Source of the DNA: a virus
Length of the DNA stretch: 46,182 nucleotides
IMG/VR virus record: IMGVR_UViG_3300020152_000006
Span: 1 to 46,182 of that record
Reading direction: 5' to 3' (one strand)
The notes below the pieces were generated by a model. That model saw only the letters and a program-made list of their open reading frames with translations. It did no database searches and was not told the DNA's origin. Made by a program: the position numbers and the translations under genes. Positions 27,185 through 34,000 of this stretch are shown here, piece after piece. Position 1 is the first letter of the stretch; every line of letters starts with the position of its first letter.

Positions 27185-27410
27185 TTGGGCGGCCTGCTTG
27201 GGCGTCGGTTTGATCCTCGGCTCGTGCGCCAGCATTGGCGGCGACGGCGCGGCCTGTTCTTATGCCCACGCGGACTACATCGCCCAGCGAAAGGCGATGG
27301 CCGAATGCACCGTCGCCAACAACTGCGTCCTCACTCCCGAGGCGTTCCTGAAGCTGGAGCGGGCGGAGGCCAACGCCATCGCCTCTTGCCCCGTGGAGGA
27401 GCAGAAGTGA
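27141..27410 (+). CDS. small lipoprotein with duplicated start site
   Basis: A lipoprotein readable from GTG 27141 (89 residues) or GTG 27171 (79 residues). From the second start the signal peptide is VKYLYWAACLGVGLILGSC, with lipobox LGSC. The mature part has four more cysteines (AACSYAHADY; MAECTVANNCVLT; ASCPVEEQK), which could form two disulphides in the periplasm. The first start overlaps the Rz1-like stop as GTGA. It may be a second o-spanin subunit, an exclusion lipoprotein or another lysis factor; the family is not recognised. Confidence 0.65.
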   Translation: MKYLYPGGVEVKYLYWAACLGVGLILGSCASIGGDGAACSYAHADYIAQRKAMAECTVANNCVLTPEAFLKLERAEANAIASCPVEEQK

Positions 27411-27538
27411 CCTGGCTCGCTGTGCAGGCGCGGATGCTCCGGAGCGTCGTGGTGGACGTCACGATCACCCTCGGGGCACTGATGGTGTTCTCCTGGATCG
27501 CCGTGGGGACTGTGCTGCTGCTGGGGGCGGCGCTTTGA
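27407..27538 (+). CDS. very small membrane protein (43 aa)
   Basis: A 43-residue frame from GTG 27407 (GTGA overlap). Almost the whole C-terminal 30 residues are hydrophobic (VVVDVTITLGALMVFSWIAV GTVLLLGAAL), one membrane span with an Arg-containing N-terminus. It completes the membrane-gene run 26075-27538 and could be a pinholin-like or antiholin peptide. The short length leaves some doubt. Confidence 0.55.
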   Translation: MTWLAVQARMLRSVVVDVTITLGALMVFSWIAVGTVLLLGAAL

Positions 27539-27759
27539 ACGTCCTCGTGACGTTCGTCGGTGGCCCCGCGAACCTTACCCAGCGTGTCCTCCTCCGCGGA
27601 GAACTTGGCCCGTTCTACGACGTAGCCGTGATGCCGGACATCTCCGACTACAAACCCGGGTACGAGCCGGATCGCGTGCTCGCACGCCGCGAACGGTACA
27701 TCATCAAGCAAGTCGCGCGGGACCACTTCGTCGCCCTCTACGAGTCTCTCCCGCTGTGA
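27535..27759 (+). CDS. hypothetical protein before the exonuclease (74 aa)
   Basis: A 74-residue product starting at TTG 27535, which overlaps the preceding TGA (TTTGA). The sequence is a normal soluble type (NVLVTFVGGPANLTQRVLLR; PDISDYKPGYEPDRVLARRE RYI). Its stop overlaps the exonuclease start by four bases, suggesting coupled expression. No family is recognised. Confidence 0.6.
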   Translation: MNVLVTFVGGPANLTQRVLLRGELGPFYDVAVMPDISDYKPGYEPDRVLARRERYIIKQVARDHFVALYESLPL

Positions 27760-28520
27760 GCCGCACCCTTCTGGTCGACGCGGACATCATGGCCTACGTC
27801 GCCTCAGCCGGCACCGAGGGCGTCTTCTACTTCAACGGCGAGGACGCCCCGCCGGCGGTAGACGAGAACCTCGAGGCCGCCCTGAGCATCGCCGAGCGGG
27901 ACATCGAAGCGCTGGCGAACAAGCTCAAGGCCACCAAGGTCATCGTCTGCCTCACCGACGACGAGAACTTCCGGCTCGGCGTGTATCCGCAATACAAGTC
28001 CAACCGCGCCTCCGTCCGCCGCCCCTCGACCCTGAAGCGGGTCAAGGAGTTCTACGCCGAGAAGTTCGAGTGCTACCAGCGCCCGGGCCTCGAGGCCGAC
28101 GATTGCATGGGCATCCTGTCGACCAGCGCCAAGCTGGTGCAGGGCGAGAAGATCATCGTCTCCTCCGACAAGGACATGCAGACCATCCCCGGCCTGCTGT
28201 TCAACCCACGCAAGGACAAGAAGCCGCGGCGGGTCTCCGAGCTGGAGGCCGACCGCTACTTTATGCAGCAGACGATCACCGGCGACGCCACCGACGGCTA
28301 CCCGGGGGCGCGCGGCGTGGGTCCCAAGTCGAAGTTCGTGGCCGCCCTGGCCGAGGCACCCGACGCCCGCTCCATGTGGGGCATCGTCGTCGACGCCTAC
28401 GAGTCCAAGGGCTTCACCGCGGACGACGCCCTGGTGCAAGCGAGGTGCGCACGCATCCTGCGCCACACCGACTGGGACTTCACCTCACGCAAGCCGAGGC
28501 TCTGGACGCCACCTCTGTAA
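27756..28520 (+). CDS. 5'-3' exonuclease (T7 gp6-like, FEN/5'-nuclease family)
   Basis: A 254-residue nuclease from GTG 27756. The acidic metal-binding motifs of the family are in order: LLVDADIMAY (D8, D10), the helical arch with VYPQYKSNR, GLEADDCMGILS, VSSDKDMQTIPG and TGDATDGYPGARGVGPKS. It removes RNA primers and degrades host DNA for nucleotides; T7 gp6 has 300 residues. It is the last gene of the replication block, before promoter copy 3. The lysis block inserted between it and DNA polymerase is not found in T7. Confidence 0.92.
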   Translation: MSRTLLVDADIMAYVASAGTEGVFYFNGEDAPPAVDENLEAALSIAERDIEALANKLKATKVIVCLTDDENFRLGVYPQYKSNRASVRRPSTLKRVKEFYAEKFECYQRPGLEADDCMGILSTSAKLVQGEKIIVSSDKDMQTIPGLLFNPRKDKKPRRVSELEADRYFMQQTITGDATDGYPGARGVGPKSKFVAALAEAPDARSMWGIVVDAYESKGFTADDALVQARCARILRHTDWDFTSRKPRLWTPPL

Positions 28521-28533
28521 ATCAAGGGGTTGC

Positions 28534-28550
28534 GTCAGTGCTTGCTCTAG
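28534..28550 (+). promoter_or_regulatory. phage RNA polymerase promoter, copy 3 (virion block)
   Basis: Exact third copy of GTCAGTGCTTGCTCTAG, 13 bases after the exonuclease stop codon. It stands in front of all structural genes. The 202-base gap 28521-28722 also holds the two hairpins listed next and no gene. Confidence 0.82.
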
Positions 28551-28647
28551 GTAGCACACCTCTAGGAAAGCTACTACTTCAAGTGGACCTGTAGTTCCCC
28601 CGAAGACGCCCTACGTCGCGTCTCCCGCGAAACGCCTATGGTCCACA

Positions 28648-28664
28648 CGCCCCGAAGAGGGGCG
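28648..28664 (+). other. hairpin CGCCCC-GAAGA-GGGGCG
   Basis: A perfect 6-bp GC stem between promoter copy 3 and the next terminator. It lacks a T-run, and may serve as an RNase III-type cleavage or mRNA-stabilising element at the 5' end of the late transcript. Confidence 0.45.
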
Positions 28665-28678
28665 CTTCTCCCCCGAAT

Positions 28679-28712
28679 CCCTCACACCTTCCCAGGTGTG
28701 GGGGATTTTTTT
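28679..28712 (+). terminator. strong rho-independent terminator before the virion genes
   Basis: CACACCT (28683-28689), loop TCCC, AGGTGTG (28694-28700), extended by C/G pairs, then GGGGA and seven Ts (28706-28712). It lies downstream of promoter copy 3 but upstream of the first structural gene. It probably blocks host-polymerase transcripts coming from the early block while letting part of the phage polymerase through. Confidence 0.85.
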
Positions 28713-28722
28713 CGAGGATCCC

Positions 28723-28959
28723 ATGTCGAGCCCCGCCAACGACCGCCAGCGTCATCGCCAGATCGTTGCCGAGAGTGCAGCGCTGGTCGACCTCCTGAAC
28801 GAGCTGTACCCGCCCACCAAGACCCCCGACTTGAACGCCACCGATCGCGAGATCGGCGCCTGGCTCGGTCGGCGTGAGCTGGTGGAGCGACTGAACACCC
28901 TGCGCCGGGAAGCCCTCCAGGGCTCTTCCGGTTCCCTTCCGCGCGTGATTGGAGGCTGA
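28723..28959 (+). CDS. hypothetical protein, first gene of the virion block (78 aa)
   Basis: ATG 28723 follows GAGGATCCC after the terminator. The 78-residue product is helical and charged (NDRQRHRQIVAESAALVDLL; TDREIGAWLGRRELVERLNT LRREALQ). In T7 the genes just before the portal (6.5-7.3) are small virion or assembly factors. This one may have a similar role, but no similarity is visible. Confidence 0.65.
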   Translation: MSSPANDRQRHRQIVAESAALVDLLNELYPPTKTPDLNATDREIGAWLGRRELVERLNTLRREALQGSSGSLPRVIGG

Positions 28960-28962
28960 CCT

Positions 28963-29253
28963 ATGTGCCTTGGCGGCCCCTCGATCAAGACGCCACCTCC
29001 CCAGCAAGTAGAGGAGGGGAAGGACCCCGTCTACATGCGGAACCCGTATCTCGACGGCCTCGGCATCGGCGCCGAGAACCGCGGCCGGAACTCCCTGCGC
29101 ATCGACGCGGGCTCCGGCGCCCCGAACACTTCGGCCCCCTTCCTGGGCATCGCGCCGAATCCTACCGCCAACGCAAGTCGCAAGGCCGGGCATCGCAACC
29201 AGACCCGGCGCTTTGACGGCGGCGGCCTGAACACCGGCCTGGGGATCTCCTGA
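28963..29253 (+). CDS. probable virion assembly protein (T7 gp7.3/6.7-like position)
   Basis: A 96-residue, low-complexity protein from ATG 28963 that opens MCLGGPSIKTPPPQQ and ends with RRFDGGGLNTGLGIS. A Gly-rich tail of GGGLNI type is seen at the end of T7 gp7.3 and related small virion proteins, and the gene lies directly before the portal as in T7. Rich in Asn, Gly and Pro, it is probably unstructured until assembled. Its stop overlaps the portal start by one base. The family link is an inference from position and the tail. Confidence 0.5.
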   Translation: MCLGGPSIKTPPPQQVEEGKDPVYMRNPYLDGLGIGAENRGRNSLRIDAGSGAPNTSAPFLGIAPNPTANASRKAGHRNQTRRFDGGGLNTGLGIS

Positions 29254-30788
29254 TGGCATACGAGACCACGGCCAAGTCCCTCTACGAGGGCATGACTGCC
29301 GATCGGCAGACGGCGCTGGACACGGCCCGCGAATGTTCGCGGCTGACGATCCCGTCGCTGCTGCCGCCGGACGGCACCAACACCACCACCACGCTCCCGC
29401 AGCCCTACCAGAGCCTCGGCGCCTACGGCGTCAACAACCTTGCGGCGAAGCTGCTGATGGCGCTCTACCCGCCCGGCAACGCCTTCTTCCGGTACATCCT
29501 GCCGGAGGCGATCGTCGACGAGGCGACAGCCGAGCTGTCGAACGAGGCGCGCTCCGAGATGCAGCGCAAGCTCGCGTCGATCGAGAACCGCGTCCTCCAG
29601 CGCTTCGAGACGAGCATCATCCGGCCCCAGAAGGCCGAGGCCCTGATGCACCTGGTCACGGCCGGCAACGTCCTGACCAAGTTCGAGTCGCTCGGCGAGT
29701 TCCGGATGTTCCGTCTGGACCAGTACGTTGTTCGGCGCGACGCCGCCGGCAATCCGCTGTGCGCGGCGATCAAGGAAACGGTCGCGGCCCAGATGCTCGA
29801 CCAGGAGACCAAGGACGCCTGCGGTGTCAAGCCGAAGGCCAAGACCGTCGACGTCTACACGGCGATCGAATGGACTGCCGAAGGCTGCTCCTGGCGCCAA
29901 GAGATCAACGACAAGGTCGTCCCGGAGTCCGAGGGCGAATCGCCTACCGATGTCTCGCCGTGGAATCCGCTCCGCTGGAAGGCGGTGCCGGGCTCCGACT
30001 ACGGCCGCGGCCACGTCGAGGAATACCTCGGCGACCTCCAGTCACTCGAGGGCCTCTCTCAGGCATCCGTCGAGTTCGCTGCGCTGGCCGCCAAGATCCT
30101 GTTCCTGGTCCACCCGGGCGCCACCACCAACGTCGAGGACGTGAACCGTGCTCGCTCGGGCGACGCTGTCGCCGGCGATGCCGCGGACATCGACGTCCTT
30201 CAGCTCGACAAGTATGCCGACTTCAAGGCCGTCGAGATGACCATTCAGCGGTTGGAGCAGCGCCTCGCGCGCGCGTTCCTGATCCGCTCGGGGATGATTC
30301 GAGACGCCGAGCGCGTCACCGCGGAGGAGATCCGCGACGTCGCTCAGGAACTCGAAGACACCCTCGGTGGCGTCTACACGGTCCTGGCCCAAGAAGAGCA
30401 GATGCCGTTCATCCGGCGCCTGCTGCTCACCCTGACGCAAGCTCACGACATCCCGCGGCTCCCCCCCGGCGCTGTCGAGCCCGTCGTGGTCACGGGCTTC
30501 CAGGCCCTCGGCCGCAACCACTCGCTCAACAAGCTCCGAGGCGCGCTGTCGGATCTCTCCGGGATCTTCGGTCCCGAGGGCCTCGTGCAGCTCCTCAACG
30601 GCTCCGATGTTGCCACCCGGGTTCTCCTGGGATGGGGCGTCGAGGACGCCGTGAGCGTCGTGAAGTCGAAGGAACAACTGGCGGCCGAACGCGCCGCTGC
30701 GATGCAGGCTGAACTCCGCGCCACGCTGGTAGAGAAGGGCACCGCACCCGCGGTGGCCGGCGCGATGAAGCAGGCCGCTCCGGAATAA
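29253..30788 (+). CDS. portal / head-tail connector protein (T7 gp8-like)
   Basis: A 511-residue portal. Typical T7-group blocks are LPQPYQSLGAYGVNNLAAKL, LYPPGNAFFR, VTAGNVLTKFESLG and the helical SGMIRDAERVTAEEIRDVAQ ELEDTLGGVYTVLAQEEQMP. The dodecamer forms the packaging channel and joins head to tail. T7 gp8 has 536 residues. Scaffold and capsid genes follow. Confidence 0.95.
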   Translation: MAYETTAKSLYEGMTADRQTALDTARECSRLTIPSLLPPDGTNTTTTLPQPYQSLGAYGVNNLAAKLLMALYPPGNAFFRYILPEAIVDEATAELSNEARSEMQRKLASIENRVLQRFETSIIRPQKAEALMHLVTAGNVLTKFESLGEFRMFRLDQYVVRRDAAGNPLCAAIKETVAAQMLDQETKDACGVKPKAKTVDVYTAIEWTAEGCSWRQEINDKVVPESEGESPTDVSPWNPLRWKAVPGSDYGRGHVEEYLGDLQSLEGLSQASVEFAALAAKILFLVHPGATTNVEDVNRARSGDAVAGDAADIDVLQLDKYADFKAVEMTIQRLEQRLARAFLIRSGMIRDAERVTAEEIRDVAQELEDTLGGVYTVLAQEEQMPFIRRLLLTLTQAHDIPRLPPGAVEPVVVTGFQALGRNHSLNKLRGALSDLSGIFGPEGLVQLLNGSDVATRVLLGWGVEDAVSVVKSKEQLAAERAAAMQAELRATLVEKGTAPAVAGAMKQAAPE

Positions 30789-30808
30789 ACCTGTCCCGAG
30801 GAGGACAC

Positions 30809-31672
30809 ATGGCAGAAGAGAAGACCGGCGAAGAGGGCAAGGTCGAGCTGACCCAAGAGCAGCTCGACGCCCAGAACGCCGAGAAGTACCGCACCCAACT
30901 CAACGGCGGTGAACCCACCGGCCAGGTGGTCGACGAAGGCAACAAGGGCGGCGAGAAGCCGCAGCGCCCCGAGCACATCCCGGAGAAGTTCTGGGACGCC
31001 GAGAAGGGCGAGGTCAACGTCGACGCGATGGCGAAGTCCTACGCCGAGCTGGAGAAGTCCAAGGCGAAGCCTGCGGAGAAGTCCGAGGCCGAGATGACGG
31101 ACGAGGAGAAGGCTGCGAAGGCGGAAGCCGACAAGGCCGCCGCCGAAGCCGCCACCGCGTTTGCCGAGCACCGCCAGAAGATGACGGACAAGATGCTCGC
31201 CGGCGAAGCGTTCGCAGACGAGGACTACGCGCCGTTCGAGAAGCTCGGCCTGTCCCGCGACGACGTCGACACCTTCGCTGCTGGCCTCCAGGCCATCGGC
31301 GAGCTGCACAAGGCCAAGGTCCATTCCGAGGCCGGTGGCGAAGACGCCTACAAGGACATGCTCGCCTGGGCGAAGGACAACTTCTCCGCGGAGGAGGTCG
31401 CCGCGTACAACCGCGACGTCCACTCCGGCGACAGCGCCGTGAGCCTCAACGCCGTGCGTGGCCTGGCCGCGCGCTACAAGCTGGCGAATGGCCGCGGCGG
31501 CCGCGACGTCACCAACAAGGGTGGCACCAAGACGACCGAGGGCTACCAGTCCAAGGCCGAGATGGTCGCCGACATGGCGAAGCCCGAGTACCGCACCAAC
31601 CCCGCCTTCCGAGAGGAAGTCATGCGGAAGGTCGGTGCCGCTCGTCGCGCCGGCGTCGATCTGACGGCCTAA
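30809..31672 (+). CDS. scaffolding / capsid assembly protein (T7 gp9-like)
   Basis: ATG 30809 has GAGGAGG just upstream. The 287-residue protein is very acidic and Lys/Glu/Ala-rich, as scaffolds are, with the block RPEHIPEKFWDAEKGEVNVD near residue 53 that is common in T7-like scaffolds. The long charged helix (residues 75-125) would drive assembly contacts. It directs prohead formation and then leaves. A metallopeptidase-like gene directly follows, which raises the possibility of proteolytic scaffold removal. Confidence 0.88.
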   Translation: MAEEKTGEEGKVELTQEQLDAQNAEKYRTQLNGGEPTGQVVDEGNKGGEKPQRPEHIPEKFWDAEKGEVNVDAMAKSYAELEKSKAKPAEKSEAEMTDEEKAAKAEADKAAAEAATAFAEHRQKMTDKMLAGEAFADEDYAPFEKLGLSRDDVDTFAAGLQAIGELHKAKVHSEAGGEDAYKDMLAWAKDNFSAEEVAAYNRDVHSGDSAVSLNAVRGLAARYKLANGRGGRDVTNKGGTKTTEGYQSKAEMVADMAKPEYRTNPAFREEVMRKVGAARRAGVDLTA

Positions 31673-31676
31673 GCGC

Positions 31677-32015
31677 ATGAAGCGCATCCCCAAGGGGTTC
31701 CAGATGGGTCCCCGTTGGATCTCGGTGGCGATCGTCTCCGAGGAGGAGATGCGCGACATCGTCAACAAGAACGACACGCCCTTGGGTCCCCGAGACATGG
31801 TCCCCAAGGGCTTGACCGTATTCGAGGCGAACGAGATCTACGTCCAGAAGGCGCACCGCGGCTTCACCAAGCAGTCGCAACTGCACACCTTCTGGCACGA
31901 ATACATGCACATGCTGTTCTGGTGCGTCGGGCGTGAGCGCCTGTCGCGCGACGAGACTCTCGTCGACGTCTGTGGAGCCATGCAGCTCCAGGCGATCCAG
32001 TCCGCAGAGTTCTAG
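31677..32015 (+). CDS. HExxH zinc-metallopeptidase-like protein between scaffold and capsid
   Basis: A 112-residue protein from ATG 31677, four bases after the scaffold stop. The helix LHTFWHEYMHMLF holds a complete zincin motif, H74-E75-x-x-H78, and E93 (RDETLVDVCGA) is placed where ImmA/IrrE-like and related gluzincin-type enzymes have their third ligand. The N-terminal half (PRWISVAIVSEEEMRDIVNK) forms the strands expected before the active helix. T7 itself has no protease at this position. A role in prohead maturation, scaffold degradation or attack on a host regulator are all possible. The zinc motif is directly visible; the substrate is unknown. Confidence 0.7.
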   Translation: MKRIPKGFQMGPRWISVAIVSEEEMRDIVNKNDTPLGPRDMVPKGLTVFEANEIYVQKAHRGFTKQSQLHTFWHEYMHMLFWCVGRERLSRDETLVDVCGAMQLQAIQSAEF

Positions 32016-32266
32016 TCGGCGTCGCCTCCTCCGTCGACTCAGATGCGGCTCACACGATTCCTCCAGCAGTAGGGCAACTGCGAGTCGGGCGTGCCGCCGC
32101 CCGCACCTAATTCGCGTCTCGGCTTGGAAGCCGACCGCAGTCGCTCCGAACGACCCATCCCTACGAGTACGAGAAGCCCGTCAAGGCGGACAACTTCGTC
32201 TGAAAGGAAAGGCAAGTCGGAGGAGCACATCAACCCTGTGCTCAACCACTTCAAGGATTCACCACA
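32016..32266 (+). other. 251-base gap before the capsid gene with a hairpin
   Basis: No gene is visible. A compact hairpin TCGGCT-TGGA-AGCCGA lies at 32118-32133, and a Shine-Dalgarno-like AAGGATT precedes the capsid ATG. No copy of the 17-bp phage promoter is present. The long untranslated leader may stabilise or process the capsid mRNA, the most abundant late message. Confidence 0.5.
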
Positions 32267-33301
32267 ATGGCAAATGCCAATCCGTCCCGCGTCGGCCAGA
32301 ACAACCTCTCTGGCGCCACGGACGACCTGTTCCTCGACGTCTTCGGCGGCGAGGTGCTGACCGCGTTCGAGACCGCCGTCAAGTTCAAGGACAAGGTCCG
32401 TACCCGTACCATCACCGAGGGCCGCTCCGCGCGCTTCCCGGCGGTGTACCGCGCCGTGGGCCAGTACCACACCCCGGGCGCCGAGATCACGGGCCAGAAC
32501 ATCCCGCACACCGAGATCTCCCTGACCGTCGACGACCTCCTGATCGCCGATGCGTTCGTGGCCCAGATCGACGAGCTGCGGAACCACTACGACGTCCGCG
32601 GCCCCTACGCGGCCGAGCTGGGTCGCGCTCTGGCGCTGGTCTACGATCGCATGGTCTCCATGTCGATCCTGAAGGCCGCGCGCGGCGCCGAGCTGTTCAC
32701 CGGCGACGGTGCTGGCGGCAAGATCATCCAGACCGACGTTGCCTCGGGCGCGGACTTCGCCGCCTCGGGTGCCGACCTCTGGCACGCGATGGGCCTGGCC
32801 GTCCAGACGCTCGACGAGAAGGACGTCCCGGTCGACATGGTCCCGGTCTACGGTGCCGTGCTGCCTGCCCAGTTCTACCTGATGGCGCAGGACAGCATGA
32901 ACATCGACCGCGACTTCGGCGGCCAGGGCTCGGTGCAGACCAACACCCTGTCCAACGCCTTCGGCGTGAACGTCATCAAGTCGAACGCGCTGCTGTTCGG
33001 CAAGGACGTCACCGCCTACGACGGCACGACCAACACCGACGGCCTCGTCGGCAAGCCCGACGACGTGAAGTACGGCCTGCCGGCCAACTTCCCGACCAAG
33101 TACCAGGCGGACCTGAGCGGTGCCACCGCGCCGGTCGCCCTGGTCTGGACCGACGCCGCGGCCGCGATGCTCCAGGTCCTCGGCCTCCAGATGGAAGCCG
33201 GTTGGGACATGCGTCGCCAGGGCACGCTGATGATCGCCAAGCTCGCCGCCGGTGGCGGTGCGCTGCGCTCGAAGTGCGCCGTGGAAATCGCGCTGACGTA
33301 A
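32267..33301 (+). CDS. major capsid protein (T7 gp10-like)
   Basis: A 344-residue capsid protein (T7 gp10A: 345). It begins MANANPSRVGQNN and has T7-group features: LFLDVFGGEVLTAFETAVKF, the N-arm to E-loop region TRTITEGRSARFPAVYRAVG, TVDDLLIADAFVAQIDEL and the C-terminal LQMEAGWDMRRQGTLMIAKL. It forms the HK97-fold shell. A strong terminator follows, as T-phi follows gene 10 in T7, so capsid is expressed more than the tail genes. Confidence 0.95.
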   Translation: MANANPSRVGQNNLSGATDDLFLDVFGGEVLTAFETAVKFKDKVRTRTITEGRSARFPAVYRAVGQYHTPGAEITGQNIPHTEISLTVDDLLIADAFVAQIDELRNHYDVRGPYAAELGRALALVYDRMVSMSILKAARGAELFTGDGAGGKIIQTDVASGADFAASGADLWHAMGLAVQTLDEKDVPVDMVPVYGAVLPAQFYLMAQDSMNIDRDFGGQGSVQTNTLSNAFGVNVIKSNALLFGKDVTAYDGTTNTDGLVGKPDDVKYGLPANFPTKYQADLSGATAPVALVWTDAAAAMLQVLGLQMEAGWDMRRQGTLMIAKLAAGGGALRSKCAVEIALT

Positions 33302-33324
33302 GCAACGCTTAGCGTCAACCCTCT

Positions 33325-33360
33325 GGGACCCCTTAGCTCCGGCTTTGGGGTCCCTTTTTT
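33325..33360 (+). terminator. rho-independent terminator after the capsid gene
   Basis: GGGACCCC (33325-33332) pairs with GGGGTCCC (33347-33354) around a 14-base loop, followed by six Ts. Its place matches T-phi of T7, which partly stops the phage polymerase after gene 10. Confidence 0.88.
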
Positions 33361-33379
33361 ACGCCCTCGGAGCCCTTTC

Positions 33380-33997
33380 ATGTCCACCCCAGTCCTCCCG
33401 CCGACTCCTCTGACGGCGCTCGACGCTGTTAACCAGATGCTCCAGTCGATCGGCCAGGGCCGAGTGAACTCGCTCAACACTTCGTCGAGCGTGGACGCGG
33501 AGAACGCCGAGGTGACGCTCGCCAACACCACGCGCGAGGTTCTGTCCCGCGGTTGGTGGTTCAACCGCGAGTACGACTACCCGTTGGTCGCAAGTGCCGA
33601 CGGCTACCTGGAGCTTCCGCTCAACTGCCTGAGTTTCGCGCCCCGTCGCGACTGGCAGACCTTTCTCGTGGAGCGCGCACGGCGCCTCTACGATCGCGTC
33701 AACCACACTTTCGAGTTCGAGCCCGGCTACACCGTCAACGGCTCGATCATCTGGCACCTGGCCTTCGACGACCTCCCGCACACCGCGCGCCAATACATCG
33801 GTCGCCGCGCAGGGCGCGAGTTCCAGATTGGCGCCGTTGGTGCCGACCTCCTCTACAAGTTCACTCGCGAGATGGAGCAGGAAGCCGAAGCCGAGCTGCT
33901 TCGTGAGCACCTGCGAATCGAGCAACCCAACGCCATCGCCGACAACGGCCAGGTGCTCCGCACTGTCGTCGCCGGCCGCGTTGGCTCCTGGAGATAA
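33380..33997 (+). CDS. tail tubular protein A (T7 gp11-like)
   Basis: A 205-residue protein (T7 gp11: 196). PLTALDAVNQMLQSIGQGRV near the start and LANTTREVLSRGWWFNREYD are typical of the family. It forms the upper ring of the short tail, bound to the portal. Start ATG 33380 is supported by GGAGCCC upstream. Confidence 0.93.
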   Translation: MSTPVLPPTPLTALDAVNQMLQSIGQGRVNSLNTSSSVDAENAEVTLANTTREVLSRGWWFNREYDYPLVASADGYLELPLNCLSFAPRRDWQTFLVERARRLYDRVNHTFEFEPGYTVNGSIIWHLAFDDLPHTARQYIGRRAGREFQIGAVGADLLYKFTREMEQEAEAELLREHLRIEQPNAIADNGQVLRTVVAGRVGSWR

Positions 33998-34000
33998 CCC

